Origin: CAZVJA01 sp964626885
Lineage (GTDB): Bacteria > Planctomycetota > Planctomycetia > Planctomycetales > Planctomycetaceae
Direction of reading: 5' to 3'
Length of the DNA: 46,983 nt
Assembly (NCBI GenBank): GCA_964626885.1
Contig: CAZVJA010000015.1
Location: 1 to 46,983 of the forward strand
Position 1 is the stretch's first letter; every line of letters begins with the position of its first letter. This document shows, in pieces, positions 33,808 through 43,641 of the stretch. The position numbers and the translations under genes were made by a program. The notes under the pieces were generated by a model that was not told the origin of the DNA, did not search any database, and saw only the letters and a list, made by a program, of their open reading frames with translations.

Positions 33808-36564
33808 TTATGAGCCCAAGGGGCGAGTTGAATCTCCGGAGGAGCTTTCCGCGGATGTATTGCGCTGTACACGGTATTTGTCATTCAGAAGACGAAACCA
33901 ATCCACCTGCACGGCTCGCTGATTGGGCCCAATTAGAGAATCGTAAGTTGATCCCCCGCCGAACAGAGTGTTCCGGCCAAACAGGTCCTCCCGCAGAAAG
34001 GCTTGCCGTTGTGCTTCTAAATCACTCGGCTCGCTCGGAATCCGGTTCTTCACTTTCACCACGTAAAAGACGGAACTATCGGCATTTGGCACAACTTTCA
34101 CATCGCCGACTTTCATCTGATCGAAAACAGTCTCCATGAATCGTGAGTCTGGTTGGTCGACTCCCGGAATCACAGAGAGTGTCGGCTGATTGTTCGGCAT
34201 CAATCCCGTGGACGGCGCCGTTGAAACGGTTAACCAGGAAAAAGGAAGCGTGGGGATGACCACCAGCGCGCCTGCCCCTTCCTTTCCGGTGATCGTCTGA
34301 CCGCTGAGGGTTTCGGCCATGCTGGACTGACTCTTGCTGACCAGGTCGGCAATTGCCTTGGCCCGCTCATCCGCCTTGGGACGCGCCTGATTGCTTTTCC
34401 AGACGGCGAGCACCTGTTCGCGAATGCCTTCATCCTCAAACTTGGGCACGTGTGCGGCAATCTCGTCGATCTTCCAGTATGCGAACCATTTGTCCGTTCG
34501 ATCGGTCGCGATGTACGGTTGGAAGAACTGATCCGCGGGCGAGTTGAACAACTGCTGAGCAGCCGACATCGGCGTCCGCGGCGAAAATTCATCGATATTC
34601 GGTTCAATCGCACGCGAGATCGCGTACTCGGCCTCGTAGTCGAACTCGGCGCCCGACAGAGGCTTGGTCTCCACGTACTTCAGCTTGTGCTCGTCAGCAT
34701 AGCGTTTGAGATCCTCGGAAAATGTCGTCTGCATCTCCCGGGCAATCCGCAGGATTTCTTCCCGTCTCTTGTCCTGGGGCATATCCACATCGACCGCCAG
34801 GGACTTGCTGGTGTACGTCTCGGCGAGAGAGGACAGATGGTCGCGAGCGGCGTCAATGATCTTTCTCTGTGCCGCAAGAGTACGCTGGCGCAGCAATTGG
34901 TCACGGATTTGCCCGCGCAAGTTTTCATCAAGCGGCTTGAATTCGGGCAGGGGCCGCAACGCCTCCACCGGCCGACGCTTGCCGCTCTCCGATAAACCTT
35001 CCGTTGTCGGCTTCGCGGCATTCTCACCGGCCTTCTGACTCGCGTCCGGGTTTCCCTTCTCGTCTTGCTTGGCATCAGTGCTCGGCGCGGTATCTTTCTT
35101 GGCATCGCTCTGCGGCTCTGCTGGAGCCGGCTTCACTTCTTTCGAATCGCCGGCTTCATCCAGCGCGCTTAACAACAGTTCGCGCTCGACCAACAAATCG
35201 CTTTCCGGCCCTTGTGCCAGCAGGCCACCGAGATTCGTCGAACTCCGCGCCTGTCCGGAATCCCCGGACGATTTCTCATCAGACTTTCCTTCCGAGGATT
35301 TCCCAGGTTGAGGCTTCTCGGAGGAGGTTGGTGGCGTGTCCTTGCTTTCGGCCCCTTTCTCGCCAGCTTTCTCCGGAGCGGGTTTTTCGCTAGGTGCAAC
35401 ACCGCCAGTGGATGATGATCCATCTCCGGGAGCCAGACCTGGCAAGAGTGGTCCCGTGCCCTTTTCCCCCGCATTCCCGGGCTGCGAGAGGAAGGGATCT
35501 CCCCCTCCGGCGTTCGTCAGGGGATGGTTGCGGTACGTCTCCTTGTTGTCGTTGTAGTACTTTTCGATTTCCGCGTCGGTCACTGCGGCAATCGTCTTCT
35601 CCACTTCCTCGTAATCTACTTCCAAATAGGCAGCCCGAATACGACGGGGCTGTCCAAACGCCTGCACCATACCTCGACGAGCAGGATCATCGAAAAATGT
35701 GTTCTTGCCCTGCTCAAAAAAGTTCTCGAGTTCGGATGGGGACGGCTCCGCGACTTCCGCGGTGAACTCACCGACGGGCACCGCCGCCACATCCAACTGC
35801 TGCTTGACGTTAAGCTTGCGGAATTCTTCCCAATACAACTCGGGAGTGGTGATTTCGCGAGGAACCGCCAGAATGATCGCCAACCTGCAGCGCAATTCCT
35901 CGCGAATCGCGTGATAGAGCTCTGTTTCACTCACTCGCAGGGTGCTGCAAATTTTCTCGAAGTCCGCCTTGCTCAAGCCCTTGCCGTTAATCGTGGTGGC
36001 TTGAAGAATGTACTTCGATACCGCGTCGTCACTGAGTTGGATCCCCATCTCCGCGGCTTCCTGCTCCAACAAGAATCCGAGGATGACGTCCTCGTCGGGA
36101 TCGCCGCTATAACCGAACTGCGACTGTTGAAGGCCGCGCATCCAGAATTGCGCCATGAACGGGTTTTCCGGAGGGGGCGCAACCCTTTCATAGGCGGCTC
36201 TTAAAAAGTTATTGGCAATATTGCGACGGTTCTTCCGCTGCAAGATATCTTCCCGGGAAAGATCGCCCATTGCGGTCCTGACGGGCGCGTCGGTGTTGGA
36301 CGACGTTGGAAGCAAGTACCCGACCACCAGCCCGATGAGCACGCCGACCGCCGCATAGCTCGATGCTTTCCCGGAATCTCGACCGAGCAGCCAGAAGATG
36401 CCCCCCCCCAGAAGCCCCGACAACACATACATAAACGTCCTGCCTGCGGTCCCGCTGCGCATGCTGGTCGGGTCGAAGACAATGAAGGACAACATGGCCA
36501 TTCCCGTGACAATGACCATCAAAATCTTCTGGTTTTTACGGAAGATCGCGAACGGAGATTTCAT
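33808..36564 (-). CDS. SurA/PpiD-like membrane-anchored chaperone
   Basis: 918 residues from the ATG at 36564 (MKSPFAIFRKNQKILM). N-terminal hydrophobic segments at about 13-30 (ILMVIVTGMAMLSFIVF), 42-60 and 70-87, then a SurA_N-like helical region (about 90-260: RRNIANNFLRAAYE, FLLEQEAAEMGIQLSDDAV, LRVSETELYHAIREELR). Residues about 340-520 are a long Gly/Ser/Lys/Glu-rich disordered insertion. A C-terminal region (590-890) resembles the periplasmic part of PpiD, with RIPSEPSDLEAQRQAFLRE near the end. No clear parvulin active-site signature. Probably helps outer proteins fold after secretion. It is divergent from topA. Confidence 0.75.
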   Translation of the reverse strand: MKSPFAIFRKNQKILMVIVTGMAMLSFIVFDPTSMRSGTAGRTFMYVLSGLLGGGIFWLLGRDSGKASSYAAVGVLIGLVVGYLLPTSSNTDAPVRTAMGDLSREDILQRKNRRNIANNFLRAAYERVAPPPENPFMAQFWMRGLQQSQFGYSGDPDEDVILGFLLEQEAAEMGIQLSDDAVSKYILQATTINGKGLSKADFEKICSTLRVSETELYHAIREELRCRLAIILAVPREITTPELYWEEFRKLNVKQQLDVAAVPVGEFTAEVAEPSPSELENFFEQGKNTFFDDPARRGMVQAFGQPRRIRAAYLEVDYEEVEKTIAAVTDAEIEKYYNDNKETYRNHPLTNAGGGDPFLSQPGNAGEKGTGPLLPGLAPGDGSSSTGGVAPSEKPAPEKAGEKGAESKDTPPTSSEKPQPGKSSEGKSDEKSSGDSGQARSSTNLGGLLAQGPESDLLVERELLLSALDEAGDSKEVKPAPAEPQSDAKKDTAPSTDAKQDEKGNPDASQKAGENAAKPTTEGLSESGKRRPVEALRPLPEFKPLDENLRGQIRDQLLRQRTLAAQRKIIDAARDHLSSLAETYTSKSLAVDVDMPQDKRREEILRIAREMQTTFSEDLKRYADEHKLKYVETKPLSGAEFDYEAEYAISRAIEPNIDEFSPRTPMSAAQQLFNSPADQFFQPYIATDRTDKWFAYWKIDEIAAHVPKFEDEGIREQVLAVWKSNQARPKADERAKAIADLVSKSQSSMAETLSGQTITGKEGAGALVVIPTLPFSWLTVSTAPSTGLMPNNQPTLSVIPGVDQPDSRFMETVFDQMKVGDVKVVPNADSSVFYVVKVKNRIPSEPSDLEAQRQAFLREDLFGRNTLFGGGSTYDSLIGPNQRAVQVDWFRLLNDKYRVQRNTSAESSSGDSTRPLGS

Positions 36565-36761
36565 GCAGTTTTCCTCGAGTGCGGCGAGGGCTTCACGGCC
36601 TCGCATTCGAAAGCCACACTTGACAGCGGCCGGAAACTTGGTTTATGGATTGCCAAGTCCCCTGCCGTCGACGGCGCAAACCCTCTCTGTGGTCTGGGGC
36701 GCATTGTAGCTGGCAGCCTCCCCGAGGCAAGGCCAACACCAGTTAGACAAGGAAGACTCAA

Positions 36762-39521
<2,760 letters not shown>

Positions 39522-39536
39522 AGCGGGGCTCGCGGT

Positions 39537-40151
39537 TCATTCCCCCCAGCGTTTCATTAGCTGCGTCTCCACCCCGAGTTGGTCACAAATTCGGACCACG
39601 ACGAAATCGATCAGATCTTCGATCGTTCGGGCGCCGTGGTAAAAACCGGGCATGGCGGGGAGCACGACCGCTCCCGCATCGCTCAGCCGTTTCATGTTCT
39701 CGAGCTGAATGCTGCTCAGCGGTGTCTCGCGTGGAACCAGGATCAGCTTGCGACGTTCTTTCAAATGTACCTCTGCGGCCCGGTGGATGAGATTCGTCGA
39801 GAGCCCGCTTGCGAGACTGCCGAGCGTCCCCATGGAACAGGGGCAAATCACCATGCCGTCGGTTCGAAACGATCCACTGGCGATCCCCGTCATGAAATCG
39901 AGGTAATGGTGGTACGACAGCCGGCCGGTTCCGCTATTGGTGTGATCCTTCGTTGAGCCGCCCGGCCAGAGTTGCTCGGAGGCAAACTTCTCAAGATCGA
40001 CGGTGATGCCGCATTCCTGTTGCAGCACCTGCACTGCGGCGGGGCTGATCGTCAGATGCACGTTGCGGCCCGCCGCGCGCAGCACTTCGATGAGCCGCAG
40101 CCCATAAACCGCGCCGCTTGCCCCGGTGATGGCGACGACTAAGTCGCGCAT
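39537..40151 (-). CDS. ubiX: Flavin prenyltransferase UbiX family
   Basis: 204 residues from the ATG at 40151. It makes prenylated FMN, the cofactor of UbiD decarboxylases. Landmarks: VVAITGASGAVYGLRL (4-19, FMN binding), CPCSMGTLGSLASG (about 108-121), ERRKLILVPRETPLS (about 134-148) and PAMPGFYHGARTIEDLIDF. The start overlaps the end of the menG gene by 13 nt, so they are translationally coupled. With ubiD two genes upstream, the set supplies both enzyme and cofactor for one decarboxylation. Confidence 0.94.
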   Translation of the reverse strand: MRDLVVAITGASGAVYGLRLIEVLRAAGRNVHLTISPAAVQVLQQECGITVDLEKFASEQLWPGGSTKDHTNSGTGRLSYHHYLDFMTGIASGSFRTDGMVICPCSMGTLGSLASGLSTNLIHRAAEVHLKERRKLILVPRETPLSSIQLENMKRLSDAGAVVLPAMPGFYHGARTIEDLIDFVVVRICDQLGVETQLMKRWGE

Positions 40152-40942
40152 GAGTGACTCACTTTTTCCGTTTTCGTGCCCGATCTCGTCGCATTGCCGA
40201 CTTCGCAGCCGGCATGGCTCGACTTTGTTCCAATATAGAGCGCCGCGATGCCGAAGGTCAGCGACTTCCAGGTAACCTGATCGAGCCCGCATTCGCACAT
40301 CATTTTTGCCAGGCCGTCTCCCCTGGGAAACTCGGATACGGATGCCGGCAAGTAATTGTAGGCCGACTGCTTGTTTCGGGCCAAAAGTTGCCCGATGCGC
40401 GGCAGCACATGGCGAAAGTACCAGCCGTACGCGGCGTTCAACACCCGATTCTCCGGCATGGAGAATTCGAGGACGACGACTCGCCCGCCGGGCGCACAGA
40501 CACGGGCCATTTCGCGCAAACCCTGCCGCGTATCGGTGACGTTCCGAAGTCCGAAGGCGACCGATACGATTTGAAATTGATTGTCGGCGAACGGCAAACG
40601 CTGCGCATCAGCTTCCACAAAACTTAGAGGGGCTTTTGACCCACCGATGCGGCTTCCTTCCGGTGATTTTGTCGTTGCCAGCCGGAGCATTTCGTGCGTG
40701 AAATCCGCTCCGACCACCGGCACAAGCCCTCGCGCTTTTTTCCAATACGCAATCGCCAGATCGCCGGTTCCCGTACAGATGTCGAGGATGGGGGCATCGC
40801 CGATTGGCGGCGCTGTACGAACCGCCCGCCACCGCCAGTAGTAATCCGTTCCGCCGGAAAGGAAATGATTGAGAAAATCATACCTGCCGGAGATCTCCCC
40901 AAACATCCGTCGAATGCGCTCTTCCGATTTGTCAACGTTCAT
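40139..40942 (-). CDS. menG: Demethylmenaquinone methyltransferase (UbiE/MenG)
   Basis: 267 residues. It methylates demethylmenaquinone with S-adenosylmethionine as the last step of menaquinone synthesis. RRMFGEISGRYDFLNHFLS (11-29) is the family signature; DICTGTGDLA (54-63) is SAM motif I; FADNQFQIVSVAFGLRNVTD (about 118-137) and GGRVVVLEFSMPENR (about 152-166) are the UbiE signatures. A 35-residue basic C-terminal tail is extra. It starts 61 nt after ubiD and overlaps ubiX. Confidence 0.93.
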   Translation of the reverse strand: MNVDKSEERIRRMFGEISGRYDFLNHFLSGGTDYYWRWRAVRTAPPIGDAPILDICTGTGDLAIAYWKKARGLVPVVGADFTHEMLRLATTKSPEGSRIGGSKAPLSFVEADAQRLPFADNQFQIVSVAFGLRNVTDTRQGLREMARVCAPGGRVVVLEFSMPENRVLNAAYGWYFRHVLPRIGQLLARNKQSAYNYLPASVSEFPRGDGLAKMMCECGLDQVTWKSLTFGIAALYIGTKSSHAGCEVGNATRSGTKTEKVSHSCAT

Positions 40943-41003
40943 AGACAGACGAAGCTTTCCGACCGGATTTCAACGGCTGGCTTTCTAGATAAACGAAAAC
41001 ACC

Positions 41004-42473
41004 TCACCGACCACCTTTGAATCCGTAATCGTTCCATCGGCGAGTGACCTGCTCGACCGTCTCCTCATCCATCCGCAATTCCTGCGGCCAGGAGCGCGGG
41101 TGCCCTTCTCCGGCGAGCTTCCGCGTGGCGTCGATCCCCATTTTGTGCCCAAGCCCGCGCACCGGCGCGGCATGATCGGTGAAGTGAGTCGGTCCTTCAC
41201 ACAGCACGACATCTCGACCCGGATGCGCATTGGCGCCGGCATAAAACCAGACCTGTTCCGCATCACGAACATCGACGTCGGCATCGACAACCACAATCAT
41301 TTTCGACACCATGAATGCCGGCAGGCTCCACAGCGCCTGCATCACCTTGCGGGCCTGCTGAGGATACTCCTTGCGGATGCTCACAAACGCGATATTTCGT
41401 GCGACCCCCGCGCGCGGCTGATGAAAATCGACAATTTCCGGCACAAACAGCCGCGCAAACGGCAGAAAAATTCTCTCGGTCGCCTGCGCGATCCAGTGCT
41501 CCTCTGACGGCGGGGGGGAGAATAATCGCGCCGGGAAGATCGGGTTCGACTTGTGCGTGAGCGCCGTGACGTTCAACTGCGGTATGTTCTCGGGCTCATC
41601 GTAAAAACCGGTCGCGCAGCCCATCGGCCCGGCGGATTCAAGCCTTCCCTGCGGGTCGATCATCCCTTCCAACACAATCTCGGCGGCGGCGGGCACCTCA
41701 AGATCGACGGTGCGGCACTTCGCCAACTCGATGTTCGCATCGCGCAGGAAACCGGCGAGCAGGCATTCGTCGGTGTTCGCGGGAAGCGGAACGTTCGCGA
41801 CGTACGACAAAATCGGATCTCCGCCGAGCGCGACCGCCACCGGCATCTGCACTCCCTGCTCACGATACTCCTGGAAAATCCGCCAGCCGTCCTGATGCGG
41901 ATTCCAGCAAATGGCCAGCGAATTCCCATCGCGCACCTCGAGTGGGTACATCCCGACGTCGCGGACGCCTGTCCGAGGGCTTTTCGTATAGACTTGCCCC
42001 ATCGTGATGACGGGGGAAGCCTCTCCCGGCCAGAACCGCGGGATCGGGAGGTGCGACAGATCGATATCTCGACCGAGTCGGACCACCTGCTGACAGAGCG
42101 CCGTCCGGACGATCTTGGGGGGCAATCGCGTGAGCTGCGAAATCTGCGGTACAAGCCGCACCGCCTCCAACCAACCCTCCGGCAAATCGGGCTGAATCAG
42201 CGCTGCAATCTTGCGGGCCGATTCCTCGAACGAACTGGTGCGCAGCGCCTTCAGAATTCGAGCTTCGCTCCCAAGCAGATTCACAACTACCGGAGTCGCA
42301 CGCCCCTTGACGTGTTCAAACAATACGGCCGGCCCTGAGGAAGATGATCCTCGAAGCCGGACCGCGATCTCCGTCATTTCGAGTTCCAGATCGACCTCGG
42401 CGGAAACGCGCACGAGCTCGCCGTCATCTTCCAGCTCGGCGATGAAGTCGGAAAGGTTGTCGTAATTCCTCAT
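41004..42473 (-). CDS. ubiD: UbiD family decarboxylase
   Basis: 489 residues, a prenylated-FMN-dependent decarboxylase. Typical segments: RNYDNLSDFIAELEDDGELV at the N-terminus, RDIDLSHLPIPRFWPGEASP (134-153), GMYPLEVRDGNSLAICWNPH, and ESAGPMGCATGFYDEPE (about 280-296) containing the acidic residues of the active site. SPPPSEEHWIAQATERIFLP and a C-terminal GIDATRKLAGEGHPR also match. Being in one operon with menG and ubiX, it probably acts in menaquinone synthesis, either as the decarboxylase of the futalosine route or as a UbiD-like step; no mqnA-D gene is in the window to confirm this. Confidence 0.92.
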   Translation of the reverse strand: MRNYDNLSDFIAELEDDGELVRVSAEVDLELEMTEIAVRLRGSSSSGPAVLFEHVKGRATPVVVNLLGSEARILKALRTSSFEESARKIAALIQPDLPEGWLEAVRLVPQISQLTRLPPKIVRTALCQQVVRLGRDIDLSHLPIPRFWPGEASPVITMGQVYTKSPRTGVRDVGMYPLEVRDGNSLAICWNPHQDGWRIFQEYREQGVQMPVAVALGGDPILSYVANVPLPANTDECLLAGFLRDANIELAKCRTVDLEVPAAAEIVLEGMIDPQGRLESAGPMGCATGFYDEPENIPQLNVTALTHKSNPIFPARLFSPPPSEEHWIAQATERIFLPFARLFVPEIVDFHQPRAGVARNIAFVSIRKEYPQQARKVMQALWSLPAFMVSKMIVVVDADVDVRDAEQVWFYAGANAHPGRDVVLCEGPTHFTDHAAPVRGLGHKMGIDATRKLAGEGHPRSWPQELRMDEETVEQVTRRWNDYGFKGGR

Positions 42474-42703
42474 CCGGGAGCCCGATCAATCCGCTGGCGA
42501 TTTATGACTGACCTTACCGACAGAGTTTGACTGAGAACGGCCATACCATGTGAACCGCATAAGCGTGCGGATTATAACAGCTTGCTTGAGCATGTTCCAA
42601 AGCATCGCTCTCGGCAGTTCTCCCTTGAAAAATCAGCCCCTGCGCTCTGGTGAGAAGCCGCCGCTGGAAAACCACGCGGCACCGTTCTACAATTGCGGCC
42701 ATC

Positions 42704-43597
42704 ATGAGCGCTGCGTCGCACGATGACCCGGAATTCGCGACCGCGGTCGGCATCGTGGGTGTCGGCCTGATCGGCGGTTCCATCGCCGCTGCGCTCAAGA
42801 AGCGCCGCTTCGCCGGCCAAATTGTCGGCCTGGGGCGCAACACATCCCGTGTGGATCGGGCGCGCCAGGCGGGCCTGATCGACGCCGTCGCCGGCACTCC
42901 TCGAGAGTTGGCGGAGCGGTGTAACCTGATGGTTGTCTGCACTCCGGTCGATCGAATTGTTGAAGACGCGCGCGCTCTTGCCGAGGCTCGGAAGCCACAC
43001 ACGCTGATTACCGACGCCGGAAGCACGAAGCAGGAAATCTGCCGGGAACTTTCGGCGACAATGCCTGAGGGGGTGACATTCATCGGCTCACACCCTTTGG
43101 CCGGCTCGGAGAAGCAGGGTTTTGAACATGCTGACGCCGCCCTGTTTGAAAATCGTGTCTGCGTGATCACGCCGGATGCCGCGACGCCGCCGACGGAAGC
43201 CGCGCGCCTGCAACGATTTTGGGAATACCTCGGTTGCAAAGTCGTGGTGATGTCGTCCGAGGCGCACGACCGGGCCTTGGCGCAAACCAGCCACGTTCCA
43301 CATTTGGCGGCCGCGGCGATCGCGCTCAGCCTTGCTGAATCGAACACGATGTTCGCCGCGAGCGGTTTTCGGGACGCGACTCGAATAGCCGCCGGCGATC
43401 CGGAACTTTGGACGGCGATTGTGATGAGCAACCGGACGGAAATTGCACAAGGGATTCGGACAATTGAGAAGCATTTGAGCGAAATCCGCGATGCGGTCGA
43501 GCATGGAGATGTTTCTGACTTACGCGGGTTGCTACAACAAGCCAAAACGAATCGCGACGCGCTCGATACGAACTCCAGAGAGTCGTTCTGCCGGTGA
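42704..43597 (+). CDS. tyrA: Prephenate dehydrogenase
   Basis: 297 residues from the ATG at 42704 (MSAASHDDPEFATAVGIVGV). It converts prephenate to 4-hydroxyphenylpyruvate in tyrosine synthesis. NAD-binding loop VGIVGVGLIGGSIA, VVCTPVDRI, TDAGSTKQEI (about 104-113) and FIGSHPLAGSEKQGF (about 125-139) with the catalytic His, then QTSHVPHLAAAAIAL. No ACT or chorismate mutase domain is attached. It is divergent from ubiD and lies 44 nt before purL. Confidence 0.93.
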   Translation: MSAASHDDPEFATAVGIVGVGLIGGSIAAALKKRRFAGQIVGLGRNTSRVDRARQAGLIDAVAGTPRELAERCNLMVVCTPVDRIVEDARALAEARKPHTLITDAGSTKQEICRELSATMPEGVTFIGSHPLAGSEKQGFEHADAALFENRVCVITPDAATPPTEAARLQRFWEYLGCKVVVMSSEAHDRALAQTSHVPHLAAAAIALSLAESNTMFAASGFRDATRIAAGDPELWTAIVMSNRTEIAQGIRTIEKHLSEIRDAVEHGDVSDLRGLLQQAKTNRDALDTNSRESFCR

Positions 43598-43641
43598 GCC
43601 TCGAAGCCTGGGCCGCCAGCTTTAAGGGATATTGAAGCATT

